This document shows, piece after piece, positions 44,709-55,599 of a stretch of DNA of 64,000 nucleotides (the first letter of the stretch is position 1; each line of letters starts with the position of its first letter). The notes beneath the pieces were generated by a model. The model saw only the letters and a list, made by a program, of their open reading frames with translations. It was not told where the DNA came from and did not search any database. The stretch comes from Gigaspora rosea. Its lineage: Eukaryota; Glomeromycota; Glomeromycetes; Diversisporales; Gigasporaceae. The stretch is from positions 147,923-211,922 of the forward strand of contig QKWP01000437.1 in assembly GCA_003550325.1 (NCBI GenBank), in the 5' to 3' direction. Made by a program: the position numbers and the translations under genes.

Positions 44709-45441
44709 ACTACGTTTACTTCATTACAACTAGATTTTCTTATTGGGGCTATGCTTACTTTTGTGATTTCATATCTGCTACGCAGCCTCAATTATGCTTA
44801 TTGTAGTGGGCTTTTTTAGCCTATATTGGTCCAATAGGCTCAAACAACTATATTCACATAGCTACCCTTATATTTGAATGCAGCCAAAATAACATTTATA
44901 TGATTAAGCCACCAAGCCACCAATTATTATATTTTAGTAAAGGTATGAAATATATGAGAAAATTCTTATTCTTTTACCAAATCAGAATGATTACATTTTC
45001 TATGAACTTGCAAACAATGCACCACAAAAATAAAATTTATTTACAATAATAAAAATAAGAATTTTTAATTAGTTATACTATCCAGACAACCCTATGCTAA
45101 CCCATGCCACTTTTTTATAGAGCAATTGTTAATCATGATAGTTCCTAACTACATATAGTATTGTAATCCCTTATCAATCTTGTAACAAATTTCTTTACAG
45201 AAAATTATAGTAAAATTTATGAATCAACAATTTCCATGACATTTGTATCAACATACAGTACATATGTACATAATTTTTTTTACAGCAAATCACCACAATA
45301 TAGCAATAATTGGTAAGTTTTGTAACAAATTTCTTACATTAAATTGAATAGAGAACTACAACTCTTAATTCCAATACAGCATCCACGCAAAGTTGATTTT
45401 TCGTTTTGCATTGTATATAATTTGAAAACATGGGTCAGTTG
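44709..45441. other. intergenic with a dispersed monomer
   Basis: AACAAATTTCTTTACAG, GGTAAGTTTTGTAACAAATT at 45180-45345 belongs to the monomer family of 7500-8290. No gene. Confidence 0.5.
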
Positions 45442-46136
45442 TAGAGTTAATACCTCTATTCAGATATATTTTTTATATCTGGATTTATCCAGTTTTATTA
45501 CAGTATATTCCAGATTTAAATTTAAATCTGGATTTATTTATATCCGGATATAAAAACACTATATCACATTATATCACATGACATAATATATATCCAGCTT
45601 AGTAATACAGGTCATTAAAAAATTGTGGGCTAGGGTCAATTCTAAAAAAGCTCAAGCTGGTCAACTGAGCTGACCTTTTGCTAGTATAATTTTTTTCTGA
45701 TCAAAATCAGTTAACATATCTATATTAAACATGCAAAAGGCTATTAAGGAGTTTTTGTCGAACTCTTGAAATATTAAATGATTTAATTTTATTCTTTTTG
45801 TCCTTGAGAAACTTTCAGCATGTTAGTATTTCATGTTGATTGATTGTCTATACCACTGAACATTTCTGTTCCTTATATTATATTTGCTATTTGCCAATTT
45901 ATTACCTAAATATGCCAACTTCTTTTATATTATTATAAATGACTAGCTGATTTTGTTCAATTTCTAGCCTGAAAATATGCTTAGAAGAAAATGATTCTAA
46001 TACTTCTCTTTTCTACCGGCCTGGCCCACAAAGGTGCAGGCTGAGGGTTGACCAACCTATCGATCTGACTGTTGGGCCAGTGTCGACCTGTATCACTAAT
46101 CCAGCTATATAAATCTGGATAGAGGTGTTAACTCTA
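45442..46136. mobile_element. outer TIR element around the 45.6-kb hAT-like element
   Basis: TAGAGTTAATACCTCTATTC and, inward, TAGAGTTAACACCTCTATCC are the ends, followed by AGATAT or AGATTTATATAGC. AAATCTGGAT/ATCCAGATTT palindromes fill the interior. The flanks (GTCAGTTG, GTTGGTCA) are not a clean duplication. The remaining 196 bp after removing the inner element and one TSD copy would be a small palindromic MITE. Confidence 0.65.
45600..46098. mobile_element. non-autonomous hAT-like element, TSD ATCCAGCT
   Basis: TAGTAATACAGGTC and, inward, TAGTGATACAGGTC sit between exact ATCCAGCT copies (45592-45599, 46099-46106). GGGCTAGGGTCAA and TTGACC/GGGCCAG units are subterminal. 499 bp, no coding frame. 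Confidence 0.88.
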
Positions 46137-46179
46137 GTTGGTCAATCGTTTTTTTTAATTTACCATAAATTAATAGAAT

Positions 46180-46346
46180 ATGACAGGGTGAAACCCACGC
46201 AGCTAGCTATTAAAACACACTATGCAGATCACATGAGGGTGCAATCCGCGTTAACATATAAAACAAACTATGCTAACGTGAATTTACCCAAACCCTATGA
46301 TCAAAGTGGGTTTTACTAGCTAGCTGCGTGGGTTTCACCCTGACAT
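46180..46346. mobile_element. 167-bp MITE with 25-bp perfect TIR
   Basis: CAGGGTGAAACCCACGCAGC-TAGCT and its perfect inverse, plus ATG(A/T) outside, lie between exact AATAGAAT copies (46172-46179, 46347-46354). The hairpin-prone element has a short palindrome CGTTAACATA/TATGCTAACG inside. It begins only 44 bp after the preceding element. Confidence 0.85.
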
Positions 46347-46354
46347 AATAGAAT

Positions 46355-46951
46355 AATGTCACATCTAAGGTTATGCAAGGCTAATTATTATTTTGCACAA
46401 CAAGGAATCAAAAAATAGGGTCGGTAGTCATATTTTTTCAGTAAGCCCTATCAGAAAATTACGGGAAATTAAGGTCTCCATCGGATGAAAATAGCAGAAA
46501 AAAATAAATGTCAAAAATCGAATAATTGGAACAATTGGAATATATATATATATATATATAAAAATAAAAAAAAAATAATTTAAAAATTGAAAAAATGGGT
46601 CAGCGGGTAATTCAAAGCAAAAAATTAACTTTGCATGGCCGAACAAGTTCTGTAACAAAATTTTTACGGCAAATTATGGTAGAAATTAGGGCAGTTAATT
46701 CAAAAACCAACTAATTCAACTTTGTTATTGCACCTTACAATATTTTAACACATTACTGTAATAGCATTAAAAATATTTAGATACAACATCAATGTAACAG
46801 CATTGCAGTATTACAGCATTACGGCATTACGGCAGCATTGTGGCATTACGGCACAAAGTAATTATGGCAAATAATACATCCATGCCGTAACTGTATTAAT
46901 TTACTAAATTAATTCTACCGCTAACACTAGGTAATTCACAAGCAATAATTT
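46355..46951. other. intergenic with short repeats
   Basis: A (TA)10 run is at 46541-46560, a dispersed monomer at 46650-46740, and a CAGCATTACGGCATTACGGC segment at 46770-46930 that is shared with the interior of the hAT element at 29154. Confidence 0.6.
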
Positions 46952-47182
46952 CAGCTGATTTGAAAATTAGTGGGACACATAATGAATTTTGTGATGTCAT
47001 CAGCAAAATTTGGTAATTATTTTTCGTTAATAAAAGTATAGTTTTCGATAATATAATTTTGGCGGTACAAAACATACCGCTCAGCCGAAAATTATATTAT
47101 CGAAAAACTATTCTGTTATTACTGTATTATTACCAATCGAAAGGATGATCATCACGTGTCCCATTAATTTTCAAATCAGCTG
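46952..47182. mobile_element. 231-bp palindromic MITE upstream of the Sel1-kinase gene
   Basis: CAGCTGATTTGAAAATTAGT then GGGACAC and, inward from 47182, CAGCTGATTTGAAAATTAAT then GGGACAC are the ends. The centre is another hairpin (TTTTCGATAATATAATTTT / AAAATTATATTATCGAAAA around GGCGGTACAAAACATACCGC). TA follows the right end but the left flank is TT, so the duplication is uncertain. It ends 237 bp before the gene's ATG. Confidence 0.75.
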
Positions 47183-47418
47183 TAAATAAGGGTAGGATAA
47201 AAAGCATAAGTGTTAGTGTGTTTGTGTGTGTTAAAGTTATTAAACCAAGGACAAATAGAGATGCACTGTACCAACTGTCCTATTCGACTAAGTCCGATCG
47301 TTGGTTACACGATTCTTGTTTGTGAAGCGACTGACTCTGTACAATGTAGTAATACATATATTAATGAATTCAATGAATTTGATGCATCCATATGTAACAA
47401 ATCCTTTCTTGCGTCAAA

Positions 47419-50400
47419 ATGTTAATTTACAATAAACTATTTGTAAAGCGACCGGAACAAATCATTAAAGAAATGTGTAAATTATATAAAGAAGAAAGAT
47501 TAAAAGGCAAAAAAACTCAATTAATTCTTGACACATTGGAAAAATTTCTAATAAAGAAGAGGCAAAATCCAGAAGATATTATCAAAATTTGTTTATATGA
47601 TCAAATAAATCCTACGATACAGATCGTTCTTGCAAGTTGTCATTATTATGGCAAATGGGTTGAAAAGGATGAGCATAAGGCATTCATTTATTATCAAAAG
47701 TCTGCAGAGATGGGCGACACTAATGGAACACACCAAGTTGGATATTGTTATCATAATGGATTTGGAGTTGAAAAGGATGAACATAAGGCATTCATTTATT
47801 ATCAAAAATCTGCAGAGAAAGGGCATGTTAAAGGAGCATTTAATGTTGGAAATTGTTATCTTAATGGAATCGGAGTTGAAAAGGATGAGCGTAAGGCGTT
47901 CATTTATTATCGAAAATCTGCAGAGATGGGTAACTCTAAAGGAACATTTAATGTAGGGTATTTTTATTATGAAGGAATTGGAGTTAAAAAGAATGAACAT
48001 AAGGCATTCTTTTATTATCAAAAATCTAGTTGGATGGGTAACGCTAAAGGAGCATATTCTGTTGGATATTTTTATCAAAATGGAATTGGTGTTGAAAAGG
48101 ACGAACAAAAAGCATTAATTTATTATCAAAAATCTGCAGAAATGGGTGATGCTGAAGGATCATATAATGTTGGATGTTGCTATCAGAATGGAATTGGAGT
48201 TGAAAGGATGAACGTAAATCTTTCATTTATTATCAAAAAGCTGCGGAGAGAGGGCATGCTAAAGGAATATTTAACGTTGGAAATTGTTATCTTAATGGAA
48301 TTGGAGTTGAAAAGAATGAGCAAAAGGCATTTATTTATTGCCGAAAATCTGCAGAAATGGGTAATGCTGATGGAACTTGCAGTGTTGGGACTTGTTATCA
48401 TCATGGAATTGGAGTTGAAAAAAATGAACATAAAGCATTTATTTATTATAAAAAGTCGGCTGATATAGGATATTCTAAAGGTATAAATAAAGTTGGATAT
48501 TGTTACCAAAATGGAATTGGAGTTGAAAAGGATGAATATAAGGCATTCATTTATTATGAAAAGTCGGCAAAGATGGGTGACGCTGAAGGAATAAATAATG
48601 TTGGATATTGTTATCGGCACGGAATTGGGATTGAAAAAGATGAACATAATGCATTCATTTATTATCAAAAATCAGCGAAAATAGGGAACGTTGGTGGGAT
48701 ATTGCAACTTGGCAATTGTTATAAAGATGGAATTGGTGTTGAAAAGGATGAACTTAGGGCATTTGTTTATTATAAAAAATCTGCAGAAATGGGGAACTCT
48801 GATGGAACAAATAATGTTGGATATTGTTATATAAATGGAATTGGAGTTGAAAAGGATGAAAAAAAGGCTTTCATTTGTTATAAAAAATCTACAGAAATGG
48901 GTAATGCTGAGGGAACCTTTATGATTGGTAGCTGTTATCTTGATGGAATTGGAGTTGAAAAAGATGAACATAATGCATTCATTTATTATCAAAAATCAGC
49001 AGAGATGGGTTTTGGTGTCGGAATGACAAAAGTTGCAGAATGTTATCGAAATGGAATTGGAATAACAAGAGATTTAAATAAAGCCAAGTACTGGTATCAA
49101 AGGTAAGTTTAAATTAATTTTATATTTTTGCGAATTATCAAGACAATCACATCCGAAGCATAGATTAAAGATAGAATAAGATAAAATTAGGGCAGAGCCA
49201 CAGCTTTTGCCTAAAATTTGCAAAAAAAATTTCAAAGTATCCAATTGTAGATCTTGGTCGTGCTATTTAATAACTTTTAACTTTATATATTTAAATTGTT
49301 AATTAGGGCAGAAAATTTGACATCAGGTAATACATATCATAAATAATTTATTATAAATTATATCGTTATTGGTTTATAATCTAAAATTGGCTAAAGTTTA
49401 TAAATAAATATCAGCTACAAACGAATTGGTACATGATTCTGAAATTTCTGAAATTGAAGATGAATTGAAAAAAATATTAATTGGTAGTAAGCATCAGCTA
49501 TCATGGATTTCTTACGATGAACTTAAAATTATTAAAGAGATAGGTAAAGGTGGTTTTGGAACAGTATATTATGCTATATGGTTTGATAAAAGTCATAACT
49601 TAGACAGGGCAGTTGCGCTTAAATTACTTCATGAATCAAATAATTACCATAAAGAATTTGTAAAAGAGGTAATCTTTATTAAAATTTTTGTTGTTCGTTA
49701 CAGTATATTTTCGTAATTTTTCGTAATTTTTCGTAATTAATATTTTAAATTAATAATAATAGTTAAAAGCATATTGCGATATCGGTCTTGAAGATCCAAC
49801 GTTTTTAAAATGTTTTGGTATATCAAGAGATAAAGCTTCTAAAGATTATATTCTTGTCTTGAAATATGCTCGATATGGTTGTTTACGCAAAAATTTACGT
49901 ACAATAGCACAAATGAATTGGAAAGATAAATTAAATTTGCTGCAATGTATTGCATCAGATCTTCAGATAATTCATGCTAATAATCTTATTCATCGGGATT
50001 TACATAGTGGAAATATATTACAAGACGACTTGAAAAGCGCATACATTACAGATCTTGGGCTTTCGATAACTGCAAATATTGCATCAAAATCAGATGGAAT
50101 TTATGGAATATTACCATACATTGCTCCTGAAGTTTTGAACAAGCAAATATATACTCAAGAATCTGATATTTATTCATTTGGTATAATTATGTGGGAAATT
50201 TTCTTTGGGATACCTGTCCCTTTTGAGCAAAAATCAAAATTACAATTTCAAATGCAAGTAATTAATGGTTTACGACCACATATTTACGAAAATACAGCAA
50301 TTTGCTATGCAAATTTAATGAAGAGATGTTGGGATGTAAAACCAAAAAAACGACCAACTGCAAAAGAAGTTTGTGATGTGTTTATGGAATGGCAGAATAG

Positions 50401-50681
50401 TGAAATTATTTTATCTGATTTATCGGAATCTGATAAAAAACTGCAAAATATAAAAAATGACGATGTGCAAGTATATAATGTTTCACATTACAAAAGCAGC
50501 GTTATTTCATTTAATAGTGACAACAAATTTCAAGGTAATTATAAATCATTCCATTCTATTTTATGCCATCTTTGAACACCTTTTTTTATTTATTTATTTA
50601 TTTTATTTATTTATTTATTTTTATTTTATTTTATTTTATTTTATAGATAGTGGTTTAAATGATTTAGAAATTACTAATTAG
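47419..50681 (+). CDS. Sel1-repeat / TKL-type protein kinase fusion, one-base frameshift
   Basis: Exons 47419-49102, 49307-49326 (20-nt micro-exon), 49415-49668, 49763-50534 and 50647-50681, each joined in phase with GT donors and AG acceptors. ATG 47419 follows an in-frame TAA. Total length plus one base is 2766 nt (921 residues), and one A is missing in exon 1 near 48203 (GTTGAAAGGATGAA where other repeats have GTTGAAAAGGATGAA). About 66 leader residues are followed by 14 Sel1 repeats of 36 residues, then a kinase: GKGGFG loop (49543), VALK lysine (49621), HRDLHSGN (49991), DLG instead of DFG (50051), APE (50123), MKRCWD near the end. The C-terminus is DSGLNDLEITN. This follows the known Sel1-kinase expansion of R. 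irregularis: the repeats probably bind partners and the kinase signals in the cytoplasm. If the deletion is real the protein would lose its kinase. A 231-bp MITE lies just upstream. Confidence 0.88.
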
Positions 50682-51865
50682 TAAAACGACTCTCCCGATT
50701 TTTTGAATAGGAAATATGACAAAGGAAATTATACTTTAGATTAATAAATTAGATCCGAATTTAATAAATATTATAAAAAATTATTCGTTCAGTATATAAA
50801 TTGTCACATGACAATAAAAAACTCTTAGAATCATTCTGAAATTATGCAATTTTTTGTTCGAAACTTGACTCCGTTCCGAACAATTACAATATATTTATTG
50901 GATTTTATACATTTTTTATACAATAATAATCCCTATTTTACATTCCATACACATATTATGTATCACTGGAATAGCGAGTTGGCTTTGTAACAAAATGTTT
51001 TACTGGAATAGCAAGCTTTGTAACAGAATTATTTAAAATAACTCAGTGAATTCGTGATAATTCCAATGAAAACTAACTTAACCTTTACCACACTTTCCAT
51101 GTCATTGGAATAATGAGCAAGTTTTGTAGTGAAATTTACAATAATTTATGATAGAAATCACGATAATTTATGATAGAAATCACGATAATTTAATGCACAC
51201 AAACACAGCCACATTTATTAATAGAAAGGCAGGGGCATCGGTTATCCTGTTGTGAATAATTTATCTATCAAAACCTATGCAAGATTTTGCATGAACAGAC
51301 ACTATTATAATTATGATTCTTACTGCGTCTTTTTACTGAAAATTTGCATAATTAATTTATTTGTTTGATTTTCGCCTAATTAAAATTTTGATTTGAACTA
51401 TTAAGTGATGTTTGAGAACACACTCATTAGTATGTAGTCAGTAAATTTATAAAAAACTTTATGTTTATTTCTATCTTCCAAACTATAAAAAAGTTGACTG
51501 TTTTTTTATGATATTAGAATAACATTAAATATTATATAAAAAATTAAGAAAAAATTCCTTCGAAATAATAAGTACTAGGAAAGTTATTTAAACACTACAC
51601 TAGCTTACTTCCTTTATGATTCAGGGAAACGCGAAGGGGAATCTCTCTCTGTCTTTATTAAAGTCAAATTCGTTTGTACACATTAAGATTTATTATATGA
51701 AACGTTAACGCGATACCTAGCACACTAATGTGCTATCTAGCATGCTACGTGCTATTCTACAATGACACTACTAAGCCAACACGCTGACATGATATGCTAT
51801 CTAGATTTTCAGAATTCTTGCTCCTTAACACGCATGCGTGCTAACACGTTAACGTGTTATGAAAA
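50682..51865. other. 3' flank with dispersed monomers, no gene seen
   Basis: 50945-51200 holds three monomers of the GTTTTGTAACAAAATT family. Several short palindromes on GCTA/TAGC and ACGTTAACGT lie at 51710-51850. Confidence 0.5.
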
Positions 51866-52140
51866 TAATAGGCATGGACGTTATTTAGAATCGGGCCTTC
51901 TAAAAATATCATGAATGGTTTCAAAACAATGCCCCGAATAGTGTTCCAAGTTGGTAAAAATTTTGCCAATCGATTAGATTAGTTGCCAACCATTGTTAGA
52001 AATCATATGTTCACATTGAACATAAATTTTTGATTTTATATTTTATGTTCACATAGTGTGAACATAAGAAATCAAAAAATTTTATATTTTATGTTCACTT
52101 AGTGTGAATATAAATTTTAATTTTTATAATTTCTTGTGCA
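51866..52140. repeat. CGAAATAACGC relic and TATGTTCACATAGTGTGAACATA hairpins
   Basis: GGCATGGACGTTATTTAGAA to CAAAACAATGCCCC (51872-51938) is a decayed unit of the 63.4-kb family. Then TTTTATATTTTATGTTCAC(A/T)TAGTGTGAA(C/T)ATAA occurs twice (52037-52067, 52082-52113). Confidence 0.6.
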
Positions 52141-52171
52141 TAATTTATTAATATAAAGTTTATTTGTTTCC

Positions 52172-52692
52172 GAAAATAAGCTACTTTTTTTGGAAGATTT
52201 TGAACACAAAAGATCCGGAGCGGCTTATTTTCGGATACAATCGATTTTTGGTCAATTACAAATAGTTGCTACATAGTAAAGTCTAAATTCTACTATGTAA
52301 ATTGATTATTAGCATTTATTTAAACTTGTTCAGAAGAATAAAATATGTATCATCAAAATCACTGCATTTTTATTATTTGAATTTTTAATTTTTAATTTCA
52401 ATGAATATATTTTTTAAAAAATTTTCAATTTTTCTGTTGAATGTAAGAATTAAAAGCCAAATGATAAAAAATACACTGACTTGCTTGAAAAGTTCTGAGT
52501 ATGTATATTTTGATCTCCTATATAATTTATATAAGTGATTGTAATCAATTTGTATAGTAAACTTTGTAATTTACTATGTAGCAACTATCATCAATTATGG
52601 GTAGCTTTTTTCAGATTAAAGACATTTTTGACTTTTTGACAAGAGAGGGTAGCTTATTTTTAGAGACAGCTTATTTTCAGCAATATACTGTA
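52172..52692. mobile_element. palindromic element with GAAAATAAGC ends
   Basis: TTTCCGAAAATAAGCTAC on the left; the right end inward reads AGTATATTGCTGAAAATAAG then CTGTC, then another AAAAATAAGCTACCC. Inner arms GTTGCTACATAGTAAA / TTTACTATGTAGCAAC face each other. It resembles the 43880 element; the left border is less certain. Confidence 0.55.
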
Positions 52693-52694
52693 TG

Positions 52695-53434
52695 CTAATA
52701 CAAATGCATATAGAGTGCTTTTGGATTCAAAAAAAAACTAATATCTTTATTTAATTAAGAATTAAATTTCTTTTCTTTTTTTTTTTTTTTACAATTAAGA
52801 CCTTGCCAGTATTTCCTTATTTATTATAGTGAAATTATATGTATATATTGTTTTACATAGGAATTAAACTAATTTAAGAGATGTAACAACTCAGACTACT
52901 TTATCCATAGCCTATATTTGGCTAAAGTCAGAACTAAAATCCTAATTTAGACTTTATAATAATTGTAAATTTAGCTTGAAAAGATTTGTTTTAGCCAAAA
53001 ATGGTCAAGATCTGTTTGTTATTATGAAATTAAAGAAAAGCTGATATTATTCAATAGACTTATTCAATATATCAAATAATAAAAACACAGAGTAGTAGTA
53101 GAGATATGTTTGTTGTTTGTTGTTGTAGATTGATTCAATGTTTAGTAGAATATTAAGCACAGTTTGGCATATAGTAAGTCTGTGTATATTACTTGATATA
53201 GAAATAGGCACATGTTGGTGTAAATGTATTGTTGTTTTTTTTTGATAGTACCAAATTGTAAATCATTCCAGTTTATGTAGCAATAATATAATTCTTGATT
53301 TTGACAAAGGTAAGCTAAATCACCCACTTTTGAGTAAAAAAGAGTATTATGGAACAGTAAGACTTGAAGTATTTGGAGCAAGTTTCCATAAGTAGCAATA
53401 TAGTTGTATAATATTAGAGTAATATATATAACAA
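52695..53434. other. intergenic, no gene seen
   Basis: AT-rich. A 110-codon minus-strand frame at 53142-53474 is tyrosine/leucine-rich, crosses the edge of the palindrome and shows no domain. Confidence 0.5.
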
Positions 53435-54442
53435 TCATCCAATTTGTCACACAAATATTAGATGTAAATTTCATATATATGAAATTTTAAAAAATTACAT
53501 ATAAAATTACTATAAACTTTGAAGCGATAATGTTTTTCAACCTACATATTAATTTAAAATTAAATTTTGCGATTTTATAGAGCAAAAGGAGGTGAATAAA
53601 AAAACCTTTCATGCCAAGCCACAGTTCTGCTATCTTTGCACAAAACAAAAATATAACTTCGCCAAAAACAAATATTTATCGATTTTAAGATCATGATTAT
53701 ATGTAAAATCATACCCTAAACAACTTTACTTAGACGAAGAAAGTAGGTTACCTTGTAAGAAAAATGGGTTGTCTATGTACAAACTTTAAAATTTTAACTT
53801 TGCAATATGAAACTTTTTTATTTCATTAGGTAACCTACTTTGGTCGCTTAAGCAAAGTCAGTCTAAGATCAAAACGCGTTTTTTCGGCCATTTTCTAGAT
53901 GAAAAATGGGGTCAAAGCTAGAAAAAATTTTTTTTCTAAAAAATTTTTTCTAACTTCGCCCCCATTTTTCACCTAAAAAATGGCTGAAAAAACGTGTTTT
54001 GACCTTAGACCAAGTAAAATTACATCTGAACAACTTTGCTTAAGTGACCAAAGTAGGTTACCTAATGAAAAAAAGGTTTATATTGCAAAGTTAAAAATTT
54101 TAACGTTTGTACATAGACAACCCATTTTTCTTACAAGATCACCTACTTTCTTCGTCTAAGTAAAGTTGTCAGGGCATGATTTTATATATAATCATGGTCT
54201 TAAAATCAATAAATATTTGTTTTTAGCGAAGTTACATTTTGTTGTGTACAAAGATAGCAGAACTGTGGCTTGGCATGAAAGGTTTTTTTTATTCACCTCC
54301 TTTTGCTCTATATAATCGCAAAATTTAATTTTAAATTAATATGTAGATTAAAAAATATCATCGCTTCAAAGTTTATAGTAATTTTATATGTAATTTTTTA
54401 AAATTTCATATATATGAAATTTACATGTGACAAATCGGATGA
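53435..54442. repeat. 1-kb palindrome with ~500-bp arms
   Basis: TCATCC(A/G)ATTTGTCACA outermost, then ATTTCATATATATGAAATTT, CTTTGAAGCGAT, AGAGCAAAAGGAGGTGAATA, CATGCCAAGCCACAGTTCTG, AAAATGGGTTGTCTATGTAC and GTAGGTTACCTAATGA in mirror order about a centre near 53939. Arms differ by scattered substitutions and small indels. Motif GTAAACTT...CCAAG recalls the hairpins at 34190. No coding capacity was found; probably a foldback element. No clear target duplication. Confidence 0.85.
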
Positions 54443-55160
54443 CTAATAATAATGCATTCTTGCAGTAGCAAGGTTTGGGTTAAAATTGTTTACTTGAGTA
54501 ATACATTTGTGAATACAAAATTTATCAAAGTAAACCTATTGTTTAAAAATTAGCAAGTAATACCAAAAAATAGAGTTAAAAAATAGACCAGTTAAAGAAG
54601 AATAATAGTTGGTAAATATTTATATACTGTATAACTATATTTTTTTCTTATTTAAGCTACTAAAAAGTAGGTATAGATAAAAAATAGAATAAAACAGAGA
54701 TTAGCAAAAAGGTTTAGAATAAATTTTTTTACTAATTAATGTTAAAAATTTAATTAATAATAAAATTTTGTTGTATATTACTTAAAAATTTTATAACACT
54801 AAAACTAATAGATACTTTGAAATTATTATATCAAAAAATTTCAAATTTTTTTATTCTTTATCCTAATTTTTATAAAATTGTTAAATCATTCTTAATACTT
54901 TAACTTTACTAGTATGATGGGTGGCACATTCACATTACCCATCTTATTTAGCATTTTTAACTAATAAAATACTTCAAAAAATTTTATAATTAAGACTATA
55001 TAAGCTAACATTACAATTATAGTTTTTTAATACAATTACTATAAAACATTCTGTTATAAACTAAGCTACAAATATAGTATATACAATAGTAAGATTTATT
55101 ATAATTGTTATAATTTAATTATTAGTTATTGTATTAAATTCTATTACAGCCTTATTTGCT
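54443..55160. other. intergenic, dispersed monomer at the right
   Basis: 54990-55160 is a monomer array of the 7500-8290 family interrupted by the next element and resuming at 57013. Confidence 0.55.
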
Positions 55161-55261
55161 ACTCTGATTAGTATTGGAAATCTGTTTTGAAATTTATGTT
55201 CTTATGAGAACATAATTTTTTAATTTAATGTTCTCAAAATTTTTTTTATGTTTTCAAATAG

Positions 55262-55570
55262 AAAAAATTTTCTTCTCTCTCTCTTTCTCTCTCCCTCTCT
55301 TTTCTTTTCTCTTTTCATTTTCTTCTTCCCTTTCTTTTCCCTCTTCTTTTCCTTTTCTTTTTCTTTCCTCTCCTTTTCACTTTTTCTCTCCCTTTCTTTT
55401 TCCCTGCCCTTTTCCTTTCTATTTTCCTTTTTCTTTCTTTTTCCTTTTCTTCTACTGTACTTCTCCCTTACTCTCTTCCTTTTCCTGTTCTTCTACTTCT
55501 CTCTCTTTATCTCATCTCTTTTTACACTCATTTTTCTCTCTTATACACATACATTTATACTTCTTTTAGT
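55262..55570. repeat. ~300-nt pyrimidine tract
   Basis: Almost only C and T on the plus strand (TCTTCTCTCTCTCTTTCTCT, CTTTTCCTTTTCTTTTTCTT and so on). The two 110-113 codon serine/phenylalanine/leucine frames here are products of composition. Confidence 0.9.
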
Positions 55571-55599
55571 TATTTTTTAATTTTTATTTTTAATTAATG

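Noticed and set aside
45442-46136. 8-bp target duplication for the outer element
   Set aside because: Flanks GTCAGTTG and GTTGGTCA are rotated words and do not form a direct repeat.
47210-47425. 71-codon frame just before the Sel1-kinase start
   Set aside because: Cysteine-rich but in a different frame, overlaps the chosen ATG, and has no splice donor that would join it in phase; more likely 5' UTR.
55228-55580. Two 110-113 codon frames
   Set aside because: Serine/phenylalanine/leucine-only translation of a pyrimidine tract.
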